This document shows, in pieces, positions 39,101-52,300 of a DNA stretch of 64,000 bases. The translations under genes and the position numbers were made by a program. The notes below the pieces were generated by a model that was not told the origin of the DNA, did not search any database, and saw nothing but the letters and a program-made list of their open reading frames with translations. Source of the DNA: Epiperipatus broadwayi (Eukaryota; Onychophora; Udeonychophora; Euonychophora; Peripatidae); the NCBI GenBank assembly GCA_028023455.1, contig JAQFVV010012418.1, positions 6,631,244 to 6,695,243 on the forward strand. The letters run 5' to 3'. How positions within the stretch are numbered: the first letter of the stretch is position 1; the number at the start of each line of letters is the position of its first letter.

Positions 39101-40780
39101 ATACATTTTAAGGTTTGTAATTCTGAAGTATCTAATTACAATGGGTGAATGTTAAATAATTAAAAAAATGTATTTAATTGAGTTAGACATTGTAGATAAT
39201 AATTGTGTAATAAAGCTTTTGATTATAATAAAAATGAGTATTCTAGAGTGATTGTTTTAGTAATAAGTATGAGAATAAATCTTAGGAAAGTAAATTAAAT
39301 TATTCAAATGAAAGTAATGAATAGATAGTGATTGTCAATTTTCATATCTTATTATTATAGTTGGATTAATTTTCAAATAGAAGGTTAATCACGATTTATA
39401 ATAGTAATTATGTTTTTATTAAATGGTTGGATCCCAGTAAAATCTCTCTTGTGATTCAATTATTTAATTATCAACCTAATGGTTATATTATATTTATAAT
39501 AGAATACTTATGATCCCTGAGATAGCCATAGGATAGCATTAATTCTTGTAATTGAATATAGTTTTGTTTCAATGTTATTATTTTGAATTATTAAAGTATA
39601 GAAGAGTAGTTAAAGCATTATTTAAATGAAATATTATGTTAGTCATTGTTTGTTGTGGAAATTTTTCTAATGATTATAATATGATAGTAGCAGGAGACTT
39701 TTCACAATAGCAATGCCACTGTGGAATGTATTTTATATACTTCTCAATGTTAAAACCTCTATGTTGTAATTGTCCCTAAAGTCTATCTTATGTTTTGATG
39801 TATCACAAGTTTCAAGCCCATAGAGAGTCTTATACTTTATTGTTGTTATACTTGATTGTTTCTTATTGAGCTAGTATTGTGGAGAGTAAAGAGAAGGTAG
39901 GGAAGAGGAGGTGAAGAACCAGAAGGGAAGGTTATAATATATATAAAAATAAAAAATGTTTTTTAATTTATCATCAGCATTATATTTATACTCTTTTATA
40001 CATTTATTTTATTATTCTACTAACTCAAGTAAAACATAGGTTGACTTTGCTCATGTTAGTAGAGTAAAACAATCTAATGTAGTTGATAATTAAAATACAT
40101 TTAAAGAACATTTACATGAAATAATGATACATGAGTTATCAACCAACAACAGTTAAAAATGTTCTACAATATTGTTTATAAAAATGTACTACAATAGTTA
40201 TTTTTTCCTGCTGTTCATATCTCAAGTATTATTTCATTTAGATGTTATTTAAATATATTTTAATTATCAACTATATTACATTCTTTTAATCTAATAATAC
40301 AAGCAACGCCACATTATTTAGGAAATTTGTGATGTGTCTGAGTTCTTCTTTTTATGATTTCCTTTTTAGAAAAATTCAAATTCTTTTTTAACCTCAGCAT
40401 TCTTAATTTCCAAAATTTCATAGTTTTTTGTAGTTTTAATTTCTTTCTCACTGTTATTTTTTTGGTAGTTCCTCATTTGGTTTTAAATTATGAAGACAAA
40501 AAATATTGCATATCATTCATTCATATATGTGGTTTATGTGATTCATATGATCATTCACAATTTGTTCTGATAACAGTGCCTGTATAATATCTACTACCTA
40601 GGATTTTTAAACAATTTTGTACTCAAATGTTTTGTCCCACTGAGAATTCATTACTTTCTCATTTTGTGTATGATTATCTCCAGCAATTATTTATAACACA
40701 ACAGTTTGACTATAAATTTTTATCCTAGTTCTTTTTTACTGGTGAAATATCAGTCAATGCATATTATTGTATATAGTACT
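30170..40780. other. Long intron stretch, no element recognised with confidence
   Basis: Very AT-rich with frequent T- and A-runs. A palindromic (TA)n followed by TGTAACC at about 35405-35425 resembles the left end of the TGTAACG elements but no matching right end was found. A GA-rich patch is at 39890-39930. Open frames at 33432, 37343 and 40354 show no motif. Confidence 0.5.
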
Positions 40781-40788
40781 TCTTGCAT

Positions 40789-41052
40789 TTACCACATATC
40801 CATCTTATTAACTGCTGGTTTGATTTGTATAGCTTTCTCTGCTTGTCCATTTGATTCTGGATGATGTATATAATTTGACTTCAGTGACAAAAAGCCTGAG
40901 CTATTATTGATGTCAGGAATCTGAAGATTTGCACAGAAAGCAAATATATTTTTAACTTTTGAGATTGTTTTCTTAGATATCATACTTTTACCAATCCTAT
41001 ATTTGACCCCATTTGAATATGATTTGATAAAAACAAATAGCATGTGTTCCAT
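40789..41052 (-). pseudogene. Gypsy-type integrase fragment
   Basis: An 87-codon minus-strand frame containing TISKVKNIFAFCANLQIP, NSSGFLSLK and NYIHHPESNGQAEKAIQIK. The SP.HP.SNGQAE+.VQ..K block is the signature around the catalytic Glu of Ty3/Gypsy and related integrases, whose role is to insert the cDNA into the host chromosome. The Asp of the second DDE residue (usually S.DNG) is not readable: the sequence there is shortened (IPDINNSS). Flanking minus-strand sequence up to about 41560 has broken pieces. This is the remnant of a separate element from the one at 47.9-54.3 kb. Confidence 0.75.
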
Positions 41053-41657
41053 GATGGAAGTGCTTTGTCTATGTGGATTCTTTACTAAAGTAATTTATAT
41101 GATTTAATGCCCTTATTAATAGGTGTTTAAACTTTCATTCACACTATTTCTGATGTTTTTATGAACCAATTTTAATATTTTATAGCTTTGTTTCCTATAA
41201 GTATATATCCATTATTGATAGGTATTTTCTTTTTTAATTTCCAAAATAACATTGAAAGAACATTTGATTATTTATTATACAATCCTTTACATACTCAATT
41301 TACCTATAGATTATAACCATCATCTAATATTTTGAGCATTTGACTAGAGGATAGTAATATAATTAATGGTTATCTATGCCACCGAAATGTTTTCATCTTT
41401 ATCTGCATCAAGGAACTTTATCAGAATGTGTTATAATACTGCTTTTTATCATATTCAATGGGTTTTTGACCAGTATAACATATATTGACACAGATGGCTG
41501 GAAAACTGTCTTGATTTTTAAAAAAATCCTAATAGATATCTATGGATAATTATAACGATGAATTTCCAACCATATAAAACCTGGTGGAATTTTTAAACTC
41601 TAAAATGATACAGTATAATTAATTTCAGGAAGGTTGAATTATTGAGTGAATGCTTAC

Positions 41658-41761
41658 TCCATTCTTAGCCAAACATGGTTCAGTAGACATCAGACAAGTA
41701 CAGTCTTCACCTGTAAAATTGCCATAACACTTGCATTCTCCACAGACACAATCACCATTAC
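41658..41761 (-). CDS. Beta integrin, internal exon: I-EGF repeat core
   Basis: Exon of 104 nt, acceptor ttttgtag and donor gtaagc on the minus strand. It completes a split Gly and then reads NGDCVCGECKCYGNFTGEDC followed by TCLMSTEPCLAKNG. The pattern G-N-G-x-C-x-C-G-x-C-x-C, an aromatic/Gly loop and a C-x-C turn is diagnostic of integrin I-EGF modules. NFT is a potential N-glycosylation sequon in the loop. The exon ends in phase 0 and joins directly to KVCNDQGEC of the next exon, keeping the cysteine spacing expected for the membrane-proximal I-EGF repeat. Confidence 0.93.
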
Positions 41762-42231
41762 CTACAAAAAAAGTTATTTATAATGAATATAAAATCAGTT
41801 TTTAAGATTAAAACACATTGAATTACATAAACAAAATATACATATAAAAAAACATGTTTAATGAAAAACAAAGAGCTTTTAACAATATACTTTACAGATT
41901 ATCTTTGTTTACTAAGCATTATAAACTTTAGTAAATTAAATTGACTTATGATTCAAAAAGGATCAACTTTAACCTGATCATTTAATCTACTGGTCATTCT
42001 CCTTCATATCCATTCTACAATATAAATATGTGCAGATAGAATACCATTAATGTGATCCCTATAATTAGGCAACAATCTATCACAGAGACAAAATGAGGAA
42101 TCTTTTTAATTTTTTCAGCTGCCAGATTCTTTTATTTAAGCATAAGTTTTAAGTCCCATTTAAAAATTTAATTTTCAATAAATATGCATTTAAAAAAATA
42201 ATAACACAGTGCAATAAAAGTCTCAATATAT

Positions 42232-44259
42232 TGTAACGATATATAAATATGTCATTACATTAATTTAAAATAAAAACTTAAAAGTTCGCAAATAAAAGTA
42301 AAAAACTAAATGCTAAAATTAAAATGTTTGTTAAACGTATATACATTCGCACAGAGGCCAAACTTTAAAAATTTTTTTTTTTAAAAAAACAAATAAGTAT
42401 TTGAACGTACTTTTTTTATAAAAAAGTACAAGATTTAAAAATAAAAACAGGTACTAATTAATGTAATCTGTAAATGGAAATGATTGTTTATAAATTGTTT
42501 GAAAAGCAAGCTAGCTTCGGGCTCTTGTATAATTAAAATGATCTGATGAAAGATAGATAAGAAAAAAAGAGAAATTAGCTTGACCAATGGAAGCACTAAG
42601 CCTTGGCTCGGACCCTAACGAAAGTGATGGATTAGTGACGTTTTGTTGATTGAATCTGTGTGGATAATATAAAAAGGGAAATACAGTTTTTTTGGGCAGT
42701 TCCAGCGTTGTGTGTATGAGAGGTGGTAGGATGCACATACCACACTCTCTATTTAAAAAGGAAAAATGAAAAGACTGTGATACCTTGAACCAGCTATTGC
42801 CATCTCCAGAACATTATCTTCCAATGGAGGCGTCGCGGGAATTAAAAGCACTCTTCTACCGTGAGCTATGAACTTTACAAATTAACAACAACCAAAAAAA
42901 AGTAATTAAGAACTTTCGTCATTGATTTTTTTTTTAAAGATTCAGCTAATTTAAATTTTAAAATGAACTCTTATTTGATTTTCAAATTAATAATTGATTG
43001 TTTAAATTTATATAGTTAAGTTTTGCTAAAATCATTTCCATTTTATTATTTTTATTTGTAGTAATATTTATTGTAGAAATTATTAAATGCATTACATTGA
43101 AGTTGGGTATAGAGTTGCATAGATTCGTTAGCGGTTGATTATGTTGTGGTTTTCACAGTCGATTGGAATATATAGGTCAACGATGTTAATGCGGGCATCT
43201 TACGATGAATGCCATGGGGCCTTGTGTATTCCCTGTTGCAATTGACGTTATCGATTGACTTTGTATTTTGATCGGTTGTGTTTAATTTGGAATGTTTTGA
43301 CCGTGGAATCTGTGCAGCCGATCTATACCCAACATTTTTAAACAAATCTGTGCGAACGTATTTAAATGTTAAATTTAAGTTGGGCGTGAATGGCTATATA
43401 GTTTTGTAAAGTTATATTAAGGGAGGGTAATCTTAGGTTATTCATTTCGTAGTTGAATTGGTTCAATGGATTGGATATATTTGTGTAATTAGTAGATGTA
43501 GTATGAGATCCGCTTCGGGCAGGATTGCATATATACGCCACACACCTTCTGTTTGCCTATGGATGGGTTTGTAAGTCGGCAGAAGACCACAGTCCATTCC
43601 TATGGAGTTTTTTGTTTATTGTTCTACTTGCCAACAGATGTAACATTCCTGTTGGTGGAGAGTCAATGTCTTCTCTAATTCTACTTACTGTTCAGATGTC
43701 CATTCCTGACAGTATAGCATTTTGTGTTGTCGTATCATGCTACATTGAATACATGAATGTATCAGATGGATTGGCAAACAGTTGATTGCGAAATTTGTTG
43801 CCTAAGGTTAAATCAGGGAAGAATATTTTCTTTTCAAATGCAGATCTATGTAGTCTATTCATACTTGACTATCTAAATAAAATATTAAACTCATGGAAAC
43901 TTAGTTAAATGTAAAAATTAAAAGTTAATATAAAAATCTAAAATGTTAAATTTATTCCTCAAAATTTAAATGTTATTTTATATGTGCGTAAATAAATATT
44001 TTATGTGTTAATCTCTGGCAGTGGCTTTTATTCTTTTATATTTAAGATATAAAATTTATATTTTATTATCTCTGCTACTCCACTGAGCTAGTGACTTGGG
44101 CTAACGATCGGAATATTTAAATAAAGTGGAATCTTAACAGCGCGTATCTGCCTACTCTATAAATTTTTCTAGGCTCAAATGCCTAGGTGGCGCCCTGGTA
44201 GTTGCAGATATGGTTTTTGCAGTTAGATTCGATCTCCACTTTGCATTTCGATCGTTATA
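42232..44259. mobile_element. Second TGTAACG-type LTR-like element, about 2.0 kb
   Basis: Starts TGTAACG at 42232 in an ATATAT tract and ends in CGTTATA at 44253-44259 followed by ATATATA, a decayed form of CGTTACA. As in the 21968 copy, the left end forms a small inverted repeat, a TATAAAAAGGG box lies at 42668-42678 ahead of a GC-richer block, and TGGCGCCC occurs near the right end (44188-44195). The interior is longer and includes an inverted pair GTTGGGTATAGA / TCTATACCCAAC (near 43101 and 43323) and a Tc1-like relic. The two copies share landmarks rather than long sequence identity. Confidence 0.5.
43490..43795 (-). pseudogene. Probable Tc1-like transposase relic
   Basis: Reading the minus strand of a GC-richer block gives LLASRTINKKLHRNGLWSS, then ADLQTHP, a stop, and ANRRCVAYICNPA. 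This follows the helix-turn-helix pattern of Tc1 transposases, S.RTI...L...GL.(S/A)....... .L....R..R. The forward frame at 43525-43785 is its shadow. Several stops are present and the catalytic DDE part is not recognisable. It sits inside the 42232-44259 element, so one has inserted in the other, or the whole block is a composite. Confidence 0.4.
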
Positions 44260-47200
44260 ATATATATACTTTTTAAAAAATACATTTTACTATATCATCT
44301 ATATATTAAACTTTACTAAAATGAGCAAAACAAAAACAAAACAGTCAACTTTCATTTATTATTTTGATCAAAAATAAATAAATATACAGAGTATGTGTAT
44401 ATACAATATATATTAAAGTTAAATCAATAAAATATCAAGACTTTTTCCTACTTGCATCTAACATATGCTTTAGAAGCCATTCTCTTCATTCTACTCTAGA
44501 AAGATCCATTGTAAACTTGAACAATCAATGAATATTAGATGGTAGAACTAATTATATCCACATTTTCAGACTAATTTCTGGTTATAGCTTATATCAGTGG
44601 GAAGTATCAAAATAGCTCACATCACTTGCAGAAATCACCTTTTACTTCTTTTTCCATTTTCAAAACTAATAGTATAAAATTTAAAATGACTCTTAAGATT
44701 TTAAATCAATCTCATTTTCTTCTGTAGATATAAATACAATAACACTATCACTTACTTAATAAAAATAACAATAAATTATATTTACTGAAGTTAATGGTTA
44801 GCACTACTATCTAGTATTATTTAATTAATCAAGCTTAGAGCTTTGGAACAGAATGGAGAGAACTGCTCTTGAAAGTACATTTTGAATGTAAGCAGGTAAA
44901 ATCTGATGTTTTTTTCAAAATAAGTTTAATATATATAAAATAATAATAAACACTTAAGTTGATTATTTAGTTCTCCCATCCAATTTTTGACTTTAAAAAG
45001 TTTTCTCTTTCTACAATATGTAGCAAAGGAGTTATTATTTAAATTTATTGCCTTGTGATGTGATGCTGTGAATAATTGACAGACTCTAAAGATAAGGTTT
45101 ATCGATTACAACCCAGTTACTTCTGATGCTCAACTTCTTATGAACCCTCAAGCAATAAATCATTCGATTTTTTTATTTGTATTTAAATTTCATTAAGTTT
45201 CCAGCAATATGCAGATACTTTAAAGATATGAAAAATTACAATGGAGATAGTGAGTAAAAATAATGTTAAGTCATTTTTGATCTGAATAAATGAATAATAA
45301 AGAGGGACAATACCAATAAATGCTATACTAATGATTTTGTGTCTATATGTGTCATGTGACAATGGAATCAATGCACTGTGTTCACAATAAAATGACAGTT
45401 ACCTTTCATATTTACATATAAATTGAAAGTATTTTCTAAACAATTCTTAATTTCAAAGTACTGAAAATGAATTAATATAAGATTTTCATTTCATTAGACT
45501 CTAAAAAAAACTATGTTATATGATCATATTCAGTATACCAGGGTCAAAGTGTCACATTTGCCAAATAGCATGAATATCAGTCATTTAAAATCCATTAATA
45601 AGCCATGATAATAATAGGAACATAAAAGTTTTAGTAAAAATGATTCATTTCTCATACATTTTATATTAGTTTGTGTGTATATAAAAATATTCTTAATAAT
45701 GACAATAAAATAACTAAATTTTCAATAACAACATTACCAAATTAACAAAAATAGTCAAATAAAAGTAAAGTGACATTCTATCAGGCTGAAGGTCAACTAA
45801 TCAAAAATGTTGGCTGATGTGATGATTATATAGCCAGATACTCAGTTAGCCATGTAGTTATGAGAGACAATTGGCGTCTTTCTCCGATTCCTACTTAGTC
45901 AATCAATGCAAACAATAAAAATTTCTAATCACAAAAAATTGAAAATAGTTTCCAGTCAACAATAGTAGATATTGTAAGTGGACATGCATACCATATTCTC
46001 TGGATTGACAGAAGTGATCACTACTATATATTAATCATGTATACTTTTGTAATCACTAAAAAAAAAATAATTTAATAACATGCAACTTCAATATAAAATC
46101 AACTTTAACTACATTACTAAAATGCAGATTTAATTTATATTTTCTTTTATTAATTTTGTAATTACAATTAAATATAAATAGAACAATATCTTAATTACAT
46201 TTTTATTTAATAACATTTTTTAGACTAAAATTTTTTTTTTAAATTTTAAATATTGTGATATTCTTATTGTCAAATGTGAAGATGTTGTTTGGAAATCATA
46301 ATAAATCATTGACTATTTTCATATGGTTAACTTAATGAATCTAAAGATTAGAATAAATTGTCTGTCCATATTTCTCACACTGACTGAAGAGTGAATTTTT
46401 AAAACTCAAAATCTGAAAACATTGTTCTGCTAATTATATAAAAACTATGCTTATATATGTAGATGTTATTAGATCTACAGTTTGATAATAGATTTATTAC
46501 ACTTTTATCAAATAACATTTAGTAGATTCAGAACCATTCTTTTCAGTAATTTTTTTAAAACAGAGGAGTTTTAAAATGAATCAAGAGACATTAATATGGC
46601 CACCAATCCATGAAGTTGAGAAAATATTTGATATACTAATTGAACTTATAAAAGAAAAATCAATGTGATCCATAAAAAAGTATTCTAACGAAGTGATTTC
46701 AAAATTATCACAGTATATTTGTAACAATTTACATCTTTCCTTTAACATTTCTTAAATTCATTGCTTTAAACCTAAAGGCATATAACATATACATTGTCAT
46801 ATAAATTTTTATCTCATTTGCATTTGTAAATTCAAAAATTTTCGACATGATAAAATCCCTATGGGCTTAAGTTTCTATTTAGTATGCTCCAGAGCACATA
46901 GTCCTAACATAACTACAAAATCTGGATTAAAATCTACACAGAGAAAGTTTCAAATTTTTTTCAACAGGCGTGAGATTTTTCATTCACTATTGGTTAGTAA
47001 ATCATATCTATCAATGCTTATTTAAGAGTAAAAAAGGATTTAAAACATTAAATTCTCACATCTCAGAAATTAGCTAGCCTCAGTAAATACTGCTCTCTAT
47101 TTCTCTATGACTGGTTATTGGAGAAATCTTCCCTTTTCATTAAGCTATGTAAAGGCTTCATTATTTTCCATCTATCTAAATTATACATTCTTCACCTCTA

Positions 47201-47899
47201 TTATATGAATGCTTAATGTTTTAAGTTTTTAGTATTTGAAATTGCTTTTGGGAGCTTTTGCTATAAAGATATGCCTTCAGAAAAGTTTACTCAATGACTG
47301 AATATCAAATAAAACCATTCACACTCATTAATACAATATGTCAAATTAAAATTAACAAAGTGTAAAAATGCAATATTAATGATAGAATAAAAATCAGAAA
47401 CAAATAATGCATATTTCAAATAATTTGTATTTCTTAATGATGTTTTATTTTATCAGTGCATAGACCAGTAATAAACATATTTTTTGCACATAAACTGCAT
47501 ACTTTTTTTTAAAGTTTAGTGTGAAACAAAAATGGAAAAGACATTATATCCAAATAGTACCCTGAAAATTGGAATAGTTATATGTTAGAAAGTCATGATT
47601 CAACATCCACAGAATTTTTTTTTTTTAATGTTAGTATTAGCTGAATGTGTGATTGGGTAAAAAAAAAATCATAGAACAACATCAAGAAAAAAATCATTAT
47701 AAAACCTTTCAAAAACACTGAATTTAAAATATCAATAATGGCACAGAAAATGAGGCAATTTATGAAGAAAATAATAATAATCCAAAAGTGGAAGATAATG
47801 ATGATACAAATGAAAGTGATGAGGAATTTTTAATTTTCTGTGATTAAAATGATTACTAAAGCAAGTTTCTTCATAAAATTATTTTCTTTTTACTATTAT
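44260..47899. other. Intron sequence, no element recognised
   Basis: AT-rich sequence between the second TGTAACG element and the Gypsy-like element. No motif or long repeat seen. Confidence 0.55.
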
Positions 47900-49304
47900 T
47901 AGATATAAAAGGTATTAAACTATAATCAAATTAATAAAATTTAAAAGTTTTCAATCAAATTATTTATAATAGAGTATTATATGTTATTTTTTAGATTGTA
48001 AGATTGATAACAGTTTCTGCTCATTGCTATATCAGATTATAAGGCAATTTAAAAGTTTTCTTGCTATATGAAATGGAGGAAGGATGGAATTAAAATTGTC
48101 ATTCAAGACATTACAATCTTATACAACCAGTTTTCTTTTGCTAAAAAAATTATATTTTATAGACATGATGCATGCAAAAAATTATAACCCTACTACTGCT
48201 GTGATTTGCACATATAAAAGAAAAATATGCTAAAGAGTTGGAGAGTGGAGGTGAGTGAAGCCTGTCCATTAAAGTTTGAACATTTGCAATCTTAATATAA
48301 ACCGAGCACTGATTATATATATTTGTGGGGAGTGATGACCTAGACCATCTGATGAGTGCTGGTTCAGCACAAAATATGAATATTGGAGATCATTTATATT
48401 TTTCACATGTATGTGGTCATATGTATTGGTTATATAAGATGGAGTGGATGACCTAAGAAATCCTGAAAGTCTGAGTTAAAATCCCCTCTAATTACATCTA
48501 AATTAAAAATATATATAATATATTTGTGTTTAAATATTATAATTAATTATTATAAAAGCCATATACCTGATAAATATGTCTAAAATCTAGTTTAAATTAA
48601 AAAATAACAGCAATTAAAGTAATTACATAATATTAAATTACAAATACAAAATTTAAATAGGGGTTCAGTAAATTAAAATTATTTAAGGAAGCAGTATAGG
48701 TACATATGCATGTAAAACTGTTTTTGATGCATATATGTGTATGTTAGTGCAAAAGTATTCATGAGGATGATTGATGTAAAGATTAGAACTTCAGTGTATA
48801 ATAAAATTGTAATTATTTAATCAACAATTAACAGTTAAATAAATCAATATTATGGAATAATTGTATCAAAGAATTAGTTGCAATCATAACCTAGTGTAAT
48901 AAACATATATGATATTTTGTGGTGCTTTTATTATGATTTTTATAAAGAAGTGTTGATTTAAATAATGGCACAACCAAGATGTGCTATAATTGTTCAATTA
49001 TATAAGCTGAAGATATCAATGATTTTAGTTAAACCATAGACAATTTACTGTGTGTGTGCAGATATTGGTAATGGAAGCATTCTAAAGATCAGATAGGAAA
49101 TTATTGATATTATAGTATGCTGAAATGGGCAGTCTTGTTGACTAATGCATTCTTCAAATAAACAATTAATGCTTCAATTTGTCATATGAGTTCTATATTT
49201 CTCTGTAATCTCGTGGTATAAATGGAAAACAAAAATTAAAAAAAAAAAAAATTAAAATTGAAATTTTATCTAAGGTAAAATTTCCTATCAAATAAATCAT
49301 TACA
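47900..49304 (+). repeat. 5' LTR of the Gypsy-like element (with a nested MITE copy)
   Basis: Shares long diverged similarity with 53205-54347: TATGAAATGGAGGAAGGATG, TCTGATAAATATGTCTAAAA-like and GCATTCTTCAAATAAACAA blocks occur in the same order in both. The 3' boundary is ATTACA at 49304, matching ATTACA at 54347. The start is approximate. About 250-300 bp near 48190-48500 is missing from the other LTR and includes the second copy of the 21798 MITE, so this insertion came after the LTR pair formed. Many substitutions between LTRs indicate an old insertion. Confidence 0.75.
48344..48493. mobile_element. Second copy of the 159-bp MITE family
   Basis: AGTGCTGGTTCAGCACAAAA, then CACATGTATGTGGTCAT and AAGTCTGAGTTAAAATCC follow the same order and spacing as at 21798-21956. 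The right terminal repeat is recognisable (CCCCTCTAATTA) and the left one is lost. Confidence 0.7.
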
Positions 49305-52300
49305 CAGACCTGGGAAAACACAATCACATTGATGAAACAAGACCTATTAATCAACGATACTGTGACAAAGATAATTTCAAGAGAAGATTAGTAGATAAAA
49401 TAGTTAGGATAATAATAATACAAGATTGTAGAATTCATCTAATGAGGATTGTTGAAGGGTTGAGAAAGACTAAGAAGTACTGAATGGAGTTTGATGGAGA
49501 CAGTAAATGAGTGTGATCTTATTAATGATATTAGTGATTTTATATTAGTAGTAATAATAAAGAAACTGTAATTAAAAAAACAAATCAGTAATTAGAAAAT
49601 TAAAAGTTTGTAAAAAAAAAAAATTAAGAGTATGGAAGAAAGACAAAGCAAAAATCAAGATAGATGAAACTGGGATACCATGGAAGAAAATACAGAAATA
49701 ACTATATCAGAAAATAGTATAGAAATAGTCTATAAGAATCCAAACTTAGTGATATGAGAACAATTAAATTCTAGTATAACAAGATAATTACATGATTTCA
49801 GAAAAAAATGACAATAGAACTTACACAAAGTCAAGAAATAAACAGATTTAAGCAGAACTTAAAGGGTCAAAAAGAAAGTAGAAAGCTCAAACAGAATTTA
49901 AATAGGTCAAGAAGAACTGAAACAGATCATTGAAGAAGTTAAGCAAACTTTAACATCAGTTAAACAAGAGTTAGAAAAAATCAAATGAGAACAGATAGAG
50001 GTTAAAAAATATAAAATGAATGTTAAATCAGACATTGCAGAGGTTCAATTAGGTGTCAAAAACATGGAAGAAAACAGCAACAATGAAAGAAATGGAGCTA
50101 ATAATAGATAATTTAAACAGACTTATCCAGGTGCAAGATAATCAAGAACAAATCTTAATCTGAGAAGTTAACTAAATGAGATACTATCAAGCAGATTATA
50201 AGCAGCATAAACCAACTCTTCATAAACGAAGTTAAGTAACTATTCTCAGAGAAATATGTAGTAATAAATAAAATAATATTAAAAAAAACAATTAATAGAA
50301 GTAATGACTGGAACTTTAATAAATATGTTGCTAAGTATATTATTAAGTATTATTTTAAGAAATGGGGTGTGGTGGTGTGTGGTGATGATCTAATGCAACA
50401 TAATAGTGAGTATCCAAATAGTTGTAGAAACAGTCAAAAGATGTGATTTGTGGTAGGTGATTCAAGACACACATTACAGTAAGAAGTTCAATAATGTTAG
50501 GGTATTCAAAACGGACATAAAGGAAAATCTTTTGGATCATTTTGAAGATTTGAGATCTCTTATTTTCATCAATTGAGCAAAAGGAAGAAAGTTGTTATTG
50601 CAAGAAATCACTTACATAATGTAAGCTAAAAATTGCTAAAAATTTTTAAATATAAAACCACAGATATTTGAGAACTATCATACTGAAATTTCATGCAGTT
50701 TTTGGAGTGAGGTGAACTAGGAGAGTACAACATAGGATATCTCAAGAGAAATATACACCAGCATAAGAACAGGGTTGCTCATGGTTTTTCTATTAGCAAG
50801 TATCTAAGTTAAGATTACAGATAATACAAACATTAAAGCAATAACTATCAATATTGATCCAATGGAGTTTAATTGGATAGCTAAGTTTTTGATCAAAGTG
50901 ATAATAGAAGCATTAAATGATTTACTCTCAAGAAAATTATATATGGGACTAGATGAGAAAATGAAGCTGACTGACCAGCCAATATTTATAGTGTCAACAA
51001 TACAAGCATCTAGTTATAAGATATATAAATGACAACCAAAATCATACAATTACAGGAATTATAGTCACAGGAAAAGAATATGGAACCATGGAAGTAAGGA
51101 AGTAATCAGGGAGGTAAGTAAATGTGAACACACCCCCTAAAAAATAGCATAAAGCAAATGGCAAATAGATACAGTCAAAACGAAAATTCCATACCCAAGC
51201 TATCATTTTAGAAACTGGAGACTTCATCAGAATATTCCTCATGATGAGGATCTCTACTATCTGCTAGATAAAATGTTGGATATAGACAACATTATATATG
51301 GTATAACTAATATAGTTTTTGAGGATGTCAAAGACATGAAACTACTGTAAATAAGATTGGCCACTAGTCCCAATAAAAATTAAAGAATTTTGAACAGGCT
51401 CTAGTTGACAGGAGAAGTCAGTTGTTATTAATATCCAATAAGATTTTACAAACTACTAGAAAAATAGAATGTCAGGTATTGCTTTAAAAAACAAATTACA
51501 CTATAAATAAAATGAATATCAGAGTGAAATCTAAGCGCAAAATCTGGGAGAATCTGCAAATTGAAACACAGAATCTTAAAAATGTTCTTTTCATTATGTC
51601 AGATCTAATTCAAAATATTACTATAGGTTTTGATTTTATGCATCAAAACCATTGCCTAGTTGACTACCATAAATGCATATTAATCTATAATAAAGAACTG
51701 ATTTGTTTTAGTGACTATCTCAAGATATAAATTGCATCCTGGAAAGTACATGTTCATTTGATATTAAAGTACAAGAATCTGCTTTCAGCAATGTGGCAAA
51801 AATGTTTCCTTTTGAACATTACACACCATCATAGTTTAACCCAAGTTATCTAACATTTCCAAAGATATTAATAGAGAGGAAGATTAAAAAAAATAGCAAG
51901 TGATAGAATTTAAAAAAGAAATGAAATGAGGAAAAGAGCTGGTAGATAGAAGTCATATTCATTTTATGTAAATAATAAAGTACACCACAGGTGAGTAAAC
52001 CAAAAAACTAGTAGTATAAGTTTTTTGCATTTTACAATGAACCATTCGAGATTATAAAACAATGTGGAAATAATGTAAAAATGGGTATTAAAAGATCCTA
52101 TAGTAGGAGTTCCATATCTTAAAACGAAGAAAATAATAATTAATAAAAATCTCCACACACTTCTATTGTTAAGCAAATGTATTGATTAAATCATTTTTTT
52201 AATTAAGTGGGGAGATATGAAATATTGCATGACATTTGTTTGATAAGTGATAAATATGATGAAAGAAGATAATGTAGTTTATAATGGCAGAAGATTACTT

